From Aureobasidium sp. EXF-3400 (Eukaryota > Ascomycota > Dothideomycetes > Dothideales > Saccotheciaceae), in contig SWBL01000011.1 in the NCBI GenBank assembly GCA_024195585.1, forward strand, positions 62,001-126,000: a stretch of DNA of 64,000 bases, in the 5' to 3' direction. The notes under the pieces are model-generated. The model ran no database searches, was not told the origin of the DNA, and saw only the letters and a list, made by a program, of their open reading frames with translations. Positions 40,929 through 53,114 of this stretch are shown piece after piece. Position numbers and translations under genes: made by a program. Within the stretch, counting starts at the first letter, position 1, and each line of letters begins with the position of its first letter.

Positions 40929-41491
40929 ATGACGGTTGAGAACGACTGCAGACAGCTAGTCAGACCTGAGGAAAGAGATGGCGAGGGACTAGCCATTTTG
41001 GAGCTGTACCGGCGATGGGAGATCAAGACAGACTACTTGTATCCAGGTCTTCGGAAACGTCCACTGGTGGCACATGAATACAAGTACTGCAGGGCTCATA
41101 AGATTCTAGTGGCCGGACACGGGGTCCGGCTCAACATCTATCTGCTAGTTCAAGTCGAACACGAGTTATTACAGTCAGTGTTATTTGCGACTGACTATTG
41201 ATCATGGCGACGAGGACGAGATCATAGGGCCTGTATGTTCCCCGACGGCCACGACTTCAGGGCCCGTCGGCAAGCATCTCTATCCAGTGCTATTCGATAG
41301 AAACGGCGTGAGTCTTGGTGCGGATCCGTCACAGCCTCTTATGTACATCTAACCCCACTAGCTAACTCTAATAGATTCGTTACGCACGCACAAGACGCTC
41401 TTCTGCGACATCAACTGGCCAGCTTGACAGATGACCGTGTCAATCGGTTATTCGCCTCCTTGAAGAAGAATACTTTAGGATATACAAGGTA
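40929..41491 (+). CDS. uncertain fragmentary gene or relic
   Basis: A 90-codon ORF (40929-41201, starting MTVENDCRQLVRPEERDGEG) is followed, in a different frame, by an acidic piece (HGDEDEIIGPV). After a GTGAGT...CTAACTCTAATAG intron-like segment (about 41308-41373) comes a good-looking tail with the stretch QDALLRHQLASLTDDRVNRL ending in TAA near 41491. The pieces cannot be joined into one frame with standard splice sites, which points to a frameshifted relic. No family is recognised. Confidence 0.22.
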
Positions 41492-43073
41492 AAATGCCGT
41501 GGAGATTTTGGGAAGCGACGCCAGTATCTCAAAAGTGGAGAGCATCTACAGTATGCTGACACCGCAGGACAAGATTCGTAACCCACCACGGCACTGCCGT
41601 GGCATCATCTGGTACACCGAGCAAGATCGTTTTTGAAGCACATGACGGTTTATTACCCGTCTCCGCGCCATACAGTTCGTCTTTCCTCGACCCCTCGACC
41701 CCTTGACAAAGATGCACATGTCGGGGCTCGAGAATGTACGTGTATGAAGCCTGACCCGCGTCTGCCTCACGCTAAGCCCAAGCAAAGATGTAACAACTCG
41801 ATCGTGATGTGATGAGGGAATTAGTATTGATCTTGCCGACTGTTCGACAGAGCTCATTTGCGCGCAATCTCTCGGTCGTCGATAGTGTGGTACAATAGGC
41901 TACCTAGGGGCAAATATTTGCGTATGTTTCGTTCCTTTCGCTTGATCGATCGACCGACACGACTTGGGTTGTAGATAGACCATGGTCTAGAACGAGATTT
42001 GTCGGGAGACCACATCAGCAGTGACGAGGGACGGCGGTCTGCAGAGCCACATGCAAGCCATTCCGATCCGTGACTAATTGGGTTTTGTCTATGTTGAGCC
42101 AAGTGGAGAGAGGAAATCGACAAGAGTGTGGAGGCGCGAGGCGGAAAAGCGTTTTACCTACTCGGAAGCTGGCCGACGGCCCTGGTGCTGAAACTGACTC
42201 GTCCGACGACTCCTCTTGCCCACGGTGCCCTGTTTGTATGAAAGTCTGCTGCCACTGGGCTGGTTTGCCCAAGCCGTAGCTTTGGTAGATTTGGTGAAGG
42301 CGGTCCCCATTCGCGGACATTGTCGCTTTGACTTGCCCACCTAAACATTGTATTCAAAAACAGGAAGCGATCGTAGCCATTAGCTTCAGACCCGCGCGAG
42401 GCGTTTGTTCAATGGGTCTCGGGAGTATCACCAACTGCCTGAACAGTCTCACTAGGATCAATTGCTGAGAGCCGGAAGGGAGAGCCGGTCGCTGCACCTG
42501 CCCCAAGTTTGTTACCGGCGTCGTCGAAATTCTGATCAACCCTGGTCCGGTACAAAGCAAAAGATGACACCCGGGTCGTCTCTTCTTGCAAATATTGCGC
42601 GGAAACAATCTGCATGTATGCATCTTGCATGCTTTCTCTACGCACGCTTTTTTTCCGAATGCAATTGATGCTTCAACACGGCAAAAACGACAGACCGAGC
42701 ACGCGGTTTGCCCATTGCCCTGATCCCACCATCTGGCGGATCGGTCGGTACGGTCTTGGTTTTTTGATCCTGCATCTGAAGGATCTAAACCCTCTCCACA
42801 CCAGGCCCAAGATCAGCATCACTCCCGTCTAGCGAGCTTGTCCCTATCGTCGGTTGTTCGTCCGCAAACTTTAATCTCCCAAGTGGCGCATGTCCTCTGA
42901 ACGTCAGCCCCGGCTATTTCTGACTGCTTCTCGCGCACGGTATTATTTCATTGTCACCGTTGCTCCCTAACATCGTTCCAAGCCCCAAGCTAGCTCCGCA
43001 CGTAATTCGCTTCCAACCATTACATACATACAACTTGCCCTATTTCCCATGACCCTCCGTCCTTCAAATCAAC

Positions 43074-46009
43074 ATGCCATCAATCCCGGACCGCCCGCCG
43101 GCTTTCACGCCCTCGCGTCAAGTGCACTCGTGGACGCATGACGAAAATAACCGCAGACCTTCCATGGTGCAAGCAGAGTCCTTGAGACCAATGGAGCCTG
43201 CCAACATGGGAAATGCACCGACGCCGTACCTGCCTGCTAGGATTAGCGATTCAAATCAGCCACGCCAACAGCTCCCTGGCCTTCAGGAACTCTTGAGTCC
43301 GTCATTAAGAACCGGTCCGCCATCATACTCACCCAATTGGCCCTCGGTCAACAACTTACAGTCCAGCTGGTCAGACGGTCGTGGGTCTGCTCCCAACGGC
43401 CAACACAAGCCTGCTCAGGTCTTATCGGTCCCATTTAATCCTACCCCACCACCTTTCCATCGCCTTTCTCTGGATGTCTCTACCACTGATCGCTTCCCTC
43501 AACCCCCATCAAAAGCTCCCCTTGGTACCAGGCCTTCATTGCCCGCCCCACCTCCACCTCCCCCTCTTCGCAGAATCTCGGACTACCAGGGCCCATGCGT
43601 GCCGGACCAGACGACTCAATCTGCCCAAGGAGTGGATGGCATGGCCCAACCACAATCGCAGGCACCTTCTCCTTATCGCGAAGATACCGATGGTGATATA
43701 GCTAGACGCTTGAATGCCACCCAAGAAATGCGAAATGCTCCCCCACCCAGTAACTACAGCCTACAATGCGTAGGACAACGACACATACCTGGGGACGGCA
43801 TGTGCTATGTTTTCAAGGACGGTAGCACTTGTCCTACTATCATTGATGGAGAACCAGTGAACCCCCTCTGGGGAACCACTAAGGCAGGCAAGGCTCGAAA
43901 AAGACTCGCTCAGGCATGCCTGTAGGTTGAAGAGGACGTCTTGAACAGGCAGTGACTGACGAATAAACAGAAATTGTCGCGAAAAGAAGATCAAATGTGA
44001 ACCTGGTGAGAAGAGTTGCCTCCAATGCGAGAAGGCCAAGCGAGAATGCCACAGGTTTGCATCTCCGAGACCAGTCGCCGACTGTCTACTAAGGAACGAA
44101 AGCAGGCCACCAGTCCCTCAATCACAGGTCGAGCTTGTCAACAGTACGACATTAGCCGTCCCCAATCTTCCCCTGGGACGAGCCGAGTGGTCGAGTCAAT
44201 CTTCCGGCAGCATCGTTATGGCCGAAGTGCCAAATCAAAAGCGCAGACGTTCAGCACAAGCAGCACAACAAGACGTCTTGAATCTACCACCGACATGGGG
44301 TCGTGAGAAGTCTCCCCCGAGCGTCAAGAGACGCAAGTCTGATGGCTCTGCATCTTCCCTTGACGGAGCTGAAAGACAACGCAAGGACAGCAAAAGAGTA
44401 GACCTCGAGGATGTGATGAATCCCAGTCCTCGATCCGAGAAACTGGACCCCTCATCTTGGGACCAAGACCCATACCTGTACGACCCTGAAGCCACCATGC
44501 GCTTCCTAGAACTATTTTTTGCGCAATCAGCCCGCGAGGTCAGCATAATGTTTCCTCGTGATGCTTTCACTCGCTGGGTACGACAATGTCGCGAAAAGTG
44601 TCAGCGAGAATGCACGGTGTTATATGCCGTCCTTGCTTTGGGTTCTATTTTCGCCGAAAACGAGTTTTCCTCCTTTGCCAAAATATGTGCGGATAGAGCT
44701 GGTCAGGCAGTATCACGCATTGATGGAAAGTTCAGCTTAGCTTTGGTACAAGCTCGGTTGCTTGTAGCTGGATACAATCATCTCATCGGCAAAGACAGTA
44801 CAGGTTGGGATTTGAGCGGTTCTGCTCTTAGGGTCATCAGCGCGATGCGGTTGAATAGCGAAGAGGGATGTGGAGAAGACTTGGACGAGTTCACGCGACG
44901 ATACTACAGTTTCTCGCGTGAGCAACTCAAGGAGTGCCGCAGGCGGACCTTTTGGACTGCTTTTCTTGTGGATGTGAGTATGCACGAAACTTGAAAGCGA
45001 GTTATATACTGACCTTGTCCAGCGGTATCATGGCTTCTGTGGAGGATTGCTTTGCGCTATACAACTTGAGGACATTCGGCTTCGACTTCCTTGCAACGAG
45101 CGGATCTATGAAGAAGGGCTGGCTTCTGGTGCACCAGTCTTTGACTGTTTCCAGCCAGGCATGGGACTGCAATCGCTGGACCCAAAACTAAGCACACCAA
45201 GTCCTGCGGCACATACCATGATCATAGCTTCTCTCTGGACCGATGTGACTAAACTTATCTTCCGCCGACCTCGACAGACTGCAGATTCGGGATCCTACAT
45301 TAAAAGCCATGAATCATTACTGGGAGATGTTCAGGCCAAGCTCTTTGACTGGAGATCCTCATTGCCCCCTCATCTGCAATACAGCCGGCAAAGGCTTGTC
45401 GAGGCGACTCATCATGGATACGCTGGCAGTCTTATTGCCATGCATGCTTTATATCATGTGTCGCAGTTGAAAGCAGCACGCAATGCGCACCACGAACTTT
45501 TATCGCCTCAAACTACTTTGCGACAGATTCGACTTGCGTACACGAACGCTATCCAACTGCTCGAAATGGTCTGCGACATACGAAGCACGAAACCTCACGG
45601 ATCAGGCAAAGGCCAGGATCCAATTAATCTACTATCTCCTTTCTTCGCTTATGGCATAACCGCAGCTATCGACACACTCAGTGCTGGAGGCCTAAAAGAG
45701 GATCTTGGCCATACCATGAGGCTTATCAACGACAGCATAGCCACCCTACACGATCTTGCACAATTTTGTGCCAGCGCAAAAATACAGGCCAAGCAGGCTA
45801 GCAAAAGGATGGCACTCATTGAGGTCCGGGCAGCTGAGAGCTTCAAAGCGACAGCAGTGATGACAGCTCCTCGGGCAACCAACGTGGTAGAGAACGAGAA
45901 CTGTTGGAGGATCAGCGAACCGATGGAGCAGGTTCTCACGCTGCAGCAAGATGTATGCTATGGGACTTCTCCCGCCATCTACTTCAAGGCGCTGCGAGAA
46001 GGACGTTGA
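43074..46009 (+). CDS. Zn(II)2Cys6 transcription factor with fungal-specific regulatory domain
   Basis: Exons 43074-43921, 43971-44973 and 45023-46009 give 945 aa. The first 280 residues are Pro/Ser-rich and disordered, with a proline run (about 162-170). The binuclear zinc cluster spans the first intron: ACLNCREKKIKCEPGEKSC then LQCEKAKREC, preceded by the basic RKRLAQ. A nuclear-localisation-like KRRKS segment follows. The fungal-specific transcription factor domain (PF04082 type) occupies about 420-760 (DPEATMRFLELFFAQSAREV, RRRTFWTAFLVDRYHGFCGG). Regulators of this kind bind CGG half-sites. The regulated pathway cannot be read from context, because the neighbouring genes are unrelated. 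Two upstream ATGs in the leader (42890 and 43049, the latter overlapping the main start) may dampen translation. Confidence 0.92.
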
Positions 46010-46483
46010 TGGATGTACGAAATTTCAAACTTTTTCACATGAGCATTGCTTGGAAACGACTATTAATTGACGCAATCTCTTTCTTCACAAGCGCTTCCAG
46101 TTGTTTGCCCCAGATTTCGGCAGTCTTTCGCTATAGCCATTGTTTATGACTCGCGCTAATTAAGGCATGAACGAATACGACGACTGCTGTTGTTTCGGCG
46201 GGTCCGCAAATCGAGAAACAGACAAGCGATTGGGTCTACCTTGCGAGACGTGACCCTACTTCTGCCCCAGCAGAAAAGTGCGGCTGGAGAGGGTTCAAGG
46301 TTCAGTGTTTCATTGGTCCACGGTATTTAGGAATTCTTAAGAGCCGAGCCTCAAACCCAAAGTACCGAGGCTGCATTGCATGAACGTTGGTTCGAAGTGC
46401 AAACCTTTTGTGTGTGAGATGTGCATCATGCTTACTATATACATCTTGATACAGTACAAGGTATCCGTACATGGTCAAGTCAT

Positions 46484-46882
46484 CTATGCATTCGGCTCCT
46501 CGTTAGTAGCGATGTAGCCGCACGAGAAAGACCATGGAAGGAGCGCCTTCCTTAGGGACGGGAAGGTGAGGTTCTGACCATCAAGAGACTGCAGTTGAAG
46601 TAGCATGCATACTTCGAGGATCCTAAAGGCCAGGCATGGTGCATTTTGCAGACGAGCTTGTGCAAAGTCGGGCACGGGTATATGCAGGTTGCATTGCAGA
46701 TTGCAACTCAATGAAATGCTGCCGTCGATACTGGACAGTGCGCTTGGCCGGACATGTATGGGCAGGCGAAGAGACAGCATGACACAATGTAGTGATACCA
46801 TGGTCTTCCAGCCACATTCCTGGTTCCTCGGAAATGTAGGCACTCGTGTTTCAACGAGCATTTCAGGAGACACAGAAAGCAT
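46484..46882 (-). CDS. uncertain ORF of 132 aa
   Basis: This open frame runs from ATG to TAG without introns. It has several Cys and Leu residues and no signal peptide or known motif. An overlapping antisense frame of similar length exists, which lowers confidence. It may be noise. Confidence 0.15.
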   Translation of the reverse strand: MLSVSPEMLVETRVPTFPRNQECGWKTMVSLHCVMLSLRLPIHVRPSALSSIDGSISLSCNLQCNLHIPVPDFAQARLQNAPCLAFRILEVCMLLQLQSLDGQNLTFPSLRKALLPWSFSCGYIATNEEPNA

Positions 46883-47184
46883 GCATGTCTCGACTCACCC
46901 ACTAAGATTCTGTCTTGGGATGTTCTTGGTACTGATCATTATGCCTCATCTTCAACGGATGCCTTTACTGTTTTGTGAGCCAGCAAACGCACCGATCTGC
47001 GACTGAGTCAACAGTCGCGGAGATGCTCGCCCATGCTTCCTTCGCTGCAACCGTCCCCTGACCATGCTCTTACACGGCTATTCTGCACATAGCCGGTTCA
47101 GCTCGTGGTTAGCTTCTACATCATCGTGGGCAGTAGTAAAGAAGCAAGGCGGGCGTTGGAAACCCGTCCGGCAGTAGGCGTCCC

Positions 47185-47200
47185 AAAAAAAAAAAAAAAA
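47185..47200. repeat. poly-A tract of 16 nt
   Basis: Sixteen consecutive A residues are flanked by TCCC and GGGA; a second run of seven A residues lies 10 bases downstream. No retroelement sequence or target-site duplication was seen around it. Confidence 0.9.
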
Positions 47201-48816
47201 GGGACAACAGAAAAAAAGCAAGCGATTTTACTTGATTGGTCAGACTGCCTAACAGATTCGCGATGGTGACCGTTTTGAGTTTCTAACAAGATATAGTGTC
47301 GCCGACTCACAACGGGCCGGGCCCGTGGACCGGAATCTGATGTGTCTCGAACTAAGGATCTTAGAGCAAACCTTACTATGGCTCTTGGGTAGCACCGCAG
47401 GGTGTCCACCGACCTTGTGCCTTTGCCGACATTAAACGGCGGCGACCTTTGAAATTGTCTGAACGATATAGACATGACGTGTGGCAAGAATGGCACTTCC
47501 AAAACATGGGAGCTTCATCGGTCCAAGTGAAACAGTTTTCCACATCGCATCTACTCGTCTCAAGAAGCCTCGTGGCGACTACATCTCTTTACGACGCACC
47601 ACTAATGCAGGTCAATATGTTGATGACATAGGAGTCCACTCCGCGGTTTTTATTCCGCCATTTTCAGGGTGCTGCTAAACAGTCAATAATACCTGCGGAA
47701 ATTGCTTCTGCAAGAGCTCTGATCGCTCGTGGCATGCCCTCGATTATTGACAGGCGGCCCTCACGAGTCACGAAGGATCATGGTGCATCTACAATAAGAA
47801 CGTGTTCGCTCGGCAATGGCTGGTCTTAGATGAGGATGGCGGATCTCTTGGCGGTTAGGCGCGCCTGCCGACAAAACTGTTGGCCCATCATGCCATGGGA
47901 CGATCATCATCATCATGCTCAGTTAAACTGCCGCATCGTGTGATGTAGTAAAGGCTCTAGGCTGAATGAAGCAGGCAGGTAGCGCTGAGCAAAGCAGGTA
48001 TCGATACATCCATCGGCTACTCCATGGCTTGCAGACTGCGCAATTTGGACTTGGTAACACCTTTGATCCTGCCGCAGCTACTGACCATACAGAGGGTACT
48101 ACAGCCCTTACGCACGATAAAATTGCGCCTGAGAAAGAGAGGGGCTGTATCATTTAGTGTGCCCCAATGCAGCACCCGAGACCGTGGGCCCTTATAAAGC
48201 TCGTGTCAAACAAGAGGAATCTGCGCTTGGAAACGCCGAAAAAAACACCTTCCACTCCCAACCACCTCTTCCTTGAAATCTAGCCATGATCCTCACTGCA
48301 ATGCAGGAGTTCGTATTGTACATTGCATGAGGGTAGATCTTCTTCGATGATGCAAGACTCGTCAGATCTCTCGTTTGGCTGCCTGACTGTCGGGTGTGTA
48401 TAAGGCATGTCAAGCATATATTGCTCTAGCGAGCTTACTTAGCTGATCGTTTATGTGGTGCGCAGCTGGGTTGCAAAGCCATAATAGGTGAACCCCGCCG
48501 AGCAGTATCTGAAGATCCAGTGCGGCAGGCTCGAATAGGCAGTTGCGTACTTGGCTCAGGGTTTGGGCTTGGGAAATGAATGACTCAGGGCACACTGAAC
48601 GAGTAAGTGTCGTTAACCAAGCAAGAAAAAAAGGCCCAGCAAATTGGGAGCGATACACAGGTGCATCACATGCATGATTCATATTACGAGAAGAGGATAA
48701 GCACGAAAGTGTCATGGATGTGTCACAGATTTTGCACCGGAGATGTCTAAAGCAATGTCGGTCAGTCCGATTCCAACACTCCGTAGAAGTCGATGCAAAA
48801 TGTCATTCGACGCTGT

Positions 48817-49888
48817 TCAAGTCCCCCAAACGACAACACTGCCATCCCCTCCAGCACTAGCCCACTCCTTTCTCAACTGATTCCAGACTACCGAGTTCAC
48901 CACGTCTCTCTTCGAGGACATGGATACAAAGGCTTTGGACCCATCCGTTAAAGCGGGAGCAGAATGCTTGAGCTTGTGGCTTAAGTTGCCGGTCAACAGA
49001 TCCCAGACGTATATGTGTCCATCTTCTGAGCCAGAAATGGCCAGACTGTCTCCTGCAGCCAGGGTAGATCGTAGTCTGTAGTTCTCATTCTTGAAGTCGG
49101 GGTGTCGGAAAGCCTGCAACAATTTACCGTCCCTTTTGTCCATGAGGCGCAAGGTCGAGTCCAGGGTGCTGGCGAGATAGGAATCGTTGCTGACGGTCGG
49201 CGTGACGGAAGTGATGGGATGACCAAGCACATCCTGGTCGATAACACCCATCCTCACATCATAACATCTAACCCTACCATCTACACTGCCTGCCATGATC
49301 TCAGCCCCAGATACAGAGACAGAGGATACAGCATCTTTGGCCTCTGATAACGTTATGATGGGCTTCTCATTCCGTTGCTTGCAGTCCCAGATCTTGACAG
49401 TCGAATCAAAGCTCCCAGTCACAACAAGTGAATCGCCTTCGCCAGCAAAGGCGCAAGCGTTTACACGGCCAGCGTGACCACTCCATCGGCGCAAAGTCTG
49501 GTGTGTAGCCACGTCCCAAAGAAAGACGGTCTTGTCGCCGCCTACACTGATGAAGCGATCGTTGTCTTGGGCGACGCTCAAATCGTGCACTTCGTAGCCA
49601 TGGGCGCTGTATCTCTGAACCTCGAGGCCAGTGGCAGGGTTGAAGAGGCGAATCTGTCGGTCGGTACTGCCAGTCAAGAGCTGCGACGGTGGTCAGGCGT
49701 GTGCGGTCGTGTAGCAGGTCATGGTGTCGAGACGTACGTATTGGCCTGTTCCGGCGCTGTAGCAGAGGGCGAGCACTTGGCCTGTACGTGCGCATCAGCT
49801 TGAGGTATCCTAGGGGGTGCAATTCGAGCATACCATTGTGCCCTGTGAGTCTCGATATGGGTCGTGTAGGGAATTGCGCGCTCATCAC
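48817..49888 (-). CDS. WD40 repeat protein WDR83/MORG1 homolog
   Basis: Exons 49888-49834, 49781-49738 and 49680-48817 give 320 aa; introns are 52 and 57 nt. Splicing joins LTGHNG to QVLALCYSAGTGQY and then to LLTGSTDRQIRLFNPATG, restoring the first WD repeat. Seven blades can be counted, e.g. GGDKTVFLWDVATHQTLRRW, GSFDSTVKIWDCKQ, GSVDGRVRCYDVRMG, GSEDGHIYVWDLLTG and GGDGSVVVWGT. In animals MORG1/WDR83 is a MAPK scaffold and a spliceosome-associated protein; the fungal role is little studied. The protein consists of the propeller only, with no additional domain. The start could be either of two adjacent ATG codons (49888 or 49885). Confidence 0.88.
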
Positions 49889-50298
49889 ATCGCTGCTTCA
49901 CATGTCAGAGGATAAGATGCGTACTGAGCTCCGCCTCCACAAACACGTCCGTCACCGCGTGCTGACCGTACGACCCTGGTCCATGATTGTGCATCCTATA
50001 ATATAATGCTGTGAAGTACAGACAGGACCAGGACACGTCATCAGTATCAATCTCTTGACAGTACATGTTATCAGTGGCAAATCTGTGTTATGTGACAATT
50101 CATCTACCAGAAAACAATCATGATGTCAGCGCGATTGGATCCACCTGTGATGCATCCATCACAGTGGTGTTTATGAAACAGGCAAAAAGGATTGGAACCA
50201 ATATCTCATATATCGAGCAGGTCTTGTTCGAGCTAGTTGACAAAATTCAAGAAGCAAAATCAGGTTCTCTACCCTCCAGCGAAAACACAATGCCTTCC
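49889..50298. other. intergenic region
   Basis: 410 bp between the WDR83 start and the stop of the Ser-rich gene, both on the minus strand. It contains the WDR83 promoter; nothing else was recognised. Confidence 0.4.
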
Positions 50299-52894
50299 CT
50301 ACCAGAATTTCCAACCTCCGCCCGACGCCTTTGCTGAATGGCTTTTTCTTCTTGACGACTGTGCACTTCCTGATACTTCCTCCTTACGGCTACGACTGGC
50401 TCCTTTTACCGAGTGGTAAGCTCGTTCCTCCAACATCCTCGGCCTCGAGCTTTGACGACTATAGCTGCTATCGTGTGCCCCTGAAGAAGCACTCGAGCTT
50501 GACTTGCTTTCCACATATGGCTTCTGGTACTCCAATCGCTGCGGTTCGTTGGTTGGCGGCTTTCGTGCTGTCGCTGCAGAAGAGACAGAGCTCAAGGGAT
50601 GAGGCGATATCGCACCTGGTCTTGCGAAACGTGTAGTCTCTTGTGTTAGCATGCTTGCCACATGGCTCGATAACGTAGGTTCTGCTTCTTCATAGATGGT
50701 AGTAAGCATCGGTATCGGTGGTGGTAGTCGAACATCATCAGAAGGCGCTGGGAGGTAATGGAGCAAGTCTTCCTCGATGTTGATTGGTGATGTTGACCTG
50801 ATTGATCTCTGAGAACCCTTCTTTTCGTCGGCCCAGGATTCTTGCGCATTGTGTTCTTGCTTGAGTCTTTCGTATGCATGGTGACCAGAAGATACAGATT
50901 TGTGCGACGAGCTCTGATGCGAGTTAGAAGCTCGCGACATCTTCGAGCGATGTGACGACGTTAAGAGCTCTTCCCACTCCGCCGCTCCTGCCCATTCGTC
51001 AATTTTTGGGCCTGTATGGTGAGAAGCAGGCCGCTCAGAATGCTCGTCGATCGTCCATTCAGAGACTGCGGCTTTCGACAGAGGTTTATCGCACTCTCGG
51101 TCCTCATGTAATGACTCTCGCGAAGCCAAGTGAGTAGACTGTCGAGTGGTCGTTGTTGTTGACGGCCGACTTGCCTTTGATTTGGATGAAGATGAGCGCG
51201 ACGAGGGCAATGGGACGCGTCGAGCCGATTGAGTCTGGCCAGATGTTCGTGTCCTCTCCGACACGGTTCCTTCAACATGGCTATTGGTGGTTTCTATGGC
51301 GCTAGACGATCGTGTTGACAAAGAACGTGGAGGTGGTTGGTATCCTTCGGGTAATGTTTGTTGACCCTTGGAGCGAGCCAACGGCGAGGTATCACTGTCT
51401 GCGTCTGCCTCGCGCGACAGTAAATTGCCACGATGGCTGGAAGTCTTGGATGATGTAGATGTGGGTTTCGCTGATTGGACCGGATCATGACGCGAGGGTG
51501 AGGATTGTGACCTTTTCGTTGAGATAGAGTACAAGGAGTCTTGTGGGACTTTCCAGTTGTAATAAGCATCTTGCTTTGATTCTTTTTGCTTGCTCAATGA
51601 CACAGTGACCGGGCGAGAGTCGTTCTGACATTCCTGCTCCTGCTTTGAGGATTGAGTCAATGTGACAATACGGCTCGATGACATGTGTGAGGTTGTCGGA
51701 GGAGGGGCGGAAGACGCGCTGGATGATGCGGCAAGATCGGAGGTACTTGTCGCATCATTTGCTTCAGACGGTTCGGTGAAAGTGATTGGAGAAACCGGTC
51801 GAGACGACACAATGCAATGCGTTGACAGAGATGAGAATGGAGTCACTACTGAACCGTCCATCGACTCATCTAGGACTGTGATAACCTCATTCTGTGAAGG
51901 AATACGGGATGAGTTCTCTGGTGACGACTTGGATTGGTGAGATACAGCACGTGACGGACTCTTACTAGGATATCTGCTGACAGAGATGCCAGAATCGTGC
52001 AAAGAGCTAGCGGGCTTCTCTGGCGGCAGTAGACGTGATCTGGACGAGTCTGTGGTTGGAGCAGGAGAAGAGTCTGGGAGGGCTCCGGACATCTTGACAG
52101 AGTTACAAGCCGTTGAGGAGGCACTCGTGGACGAGTCGACAACAAAGTCGGTAAAAGTTGGTTGTCCTGCTGTGTGTAGCTTGGTTAGCGCTGCGTTCAT
52201 AGAATTACACCGAAAGCTGCATACATTTGTTCTTGTATCTCTGATGGCGTTTCTGGCTTGATGCTGACTGATTGGCAGCCCAGTACTCTACATTCTCACG
52301 GCCTGAGTCGTCTCCGACAAGCGTAGTTGCTTGTGACTGGCGAACGTCGCCAGACTGGGAGGCGAAGTACAATGGTCTCTTGATCTCCTGTATAGCTTCC
52401 TCACCATTCTTGCCTCTGATGCGGATCTGGAAGGTACGAGAGTGAGCGGCTGTCGTCGAAGAGTATTGACTTTGGTCATCTGCTTGAGAGGACGATTCTG
52501 ATTCTCGGCGAGGTTGAGGGCGGGATGGCTTGCGCAGCACAAATGGGTTGCTCAGCACAAGACTATCACCGTCCTTGCTGCGGATGCGGAAGCTGGGCGA
52601 AGGGCGTCGCTTTCCATGAGATGGTGGCTTGGTTGATGTCTGGCGCGATCGACGGTGCTCGGGATCAGTCTTTGCTGGCTTTGTTGTTCTGTTGACGTGT
52701 CGCGTGTGCTCAACTGCTCGGTACTCTGTGGAGCACCTGTCGTCAACAGCGCTACGTGTGTCTCCTGGTTCGACGTAGTGTTGATAGTCGACTGGAGGCG
52801 ATGCTGCATAGCGACCAGATACCCACGCGTCTGGGGCATTGGTAAGAGTCTCGAAGCTGTCGTCAATTGCAGAACCTTGGATGCTGCCAGTCAT
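50299..52894 (-). CDS. Ser-rich low-complexity protein of unknown function
   Basis: Exons 52894-52225 and 52169-50299 give 846 aa. Two related short motifs stand out in the first exon: FRIRSKDGDSLVLSNPFVLR (about residues 100-120) and FQIRIRGKNGEEAIQEIKRP (about 153-172). Both look like the same small beta-hairpin followed by a Pro-rich strand. The remainder is more than a quarter Ser/Thr, with many SP, SQ and RxxS sites. A moderately ordered segment (EWTIDEHSERPASH, EWAGAAEWEELLTS) lies near residue 560, and the protein ends GGGWKFW. No known domain is recognised. The intron acceptor is a tandem CAGCAG: using the upstream AG keeps the frame (NKSGQPTFTD), while the downstream AG would create TGA at the junction. 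The coding frame is long and biased, so the gene is real. Confidence 0.8.
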
Positions 52895-53114
52895 GTTGAT
52901 GATTTCTAGCCAAAAAAGCTAAGGTGAAGATGATGGTAAGAACCCACGGACGTGGAAGGCGCAATCGTTGATGAGATGCGGAAAATTTGGGTGTGTAGGT
53001 GACAGAAGTGGAAAGTGCACAAGACACAAAAGTGAAGCGTGTTAACAGCCAACTTTCAATAATCATTAGGGTATCAGGGCAGTAGGATGTTTGTGATGAA
53101 CAAGGAAGAGAGAA

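Larger units (their letters stand above)
38713..43073. other. 4.4-kb gene-poor island
   Basis: No gene can be assigned with confidence. An open frame at 39191-39694 (plus, 167 aa, starting MPSTKSAPSPHIAGVC) is the longest, with no recognisable domain. Around 40490-40680 and 40929-41490 there are protein-like fragments broken by a stop or frame changes (see findings). A perfect 7-bp stem with 5-nt loop (GCCGGAC / GTCCGGC) lies at 41112-41130. No terminal repeats, tRNA or reverse-transcriptase motifs were found. Base composition does not look strongly AT-rich, so heavy repeat-induced mutation is not apparent. The last about 230 bp are the 5' leader of the Zn(II)2Cys6 gene. Confidence 0.4.
46010..48816. 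other. 2.8-kb gene-poor intergenic region
   Basis: No gene can be assigned. The largest frame is 46484-46882 (minus, 132 aa, no domain). It contains a 16-nt poly-A run at 47185-47200 and a short ATC repeat near 47903-47916. No tRNA, transposon ORF or terminal repeats were recognised. It holds the 3' flanks of the Zn(II)2Cys6 gene (plus) and WDR83 (minus). Confidence 0.4.

Noticed and set aside
38713..43073. Transposon in the gene-poor island
   Set aside because: No terminal inverted or long terminal repeats, no transposase or reverse-transcriptase motif, and no strong AT bias were seen.
47185..47200. Poly-A run as the tail of a retroposed element
   Set aside because: No upstream element sequence, no target-site duplication and no element ORF are visible. 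A simple homopolymer is sufficient.
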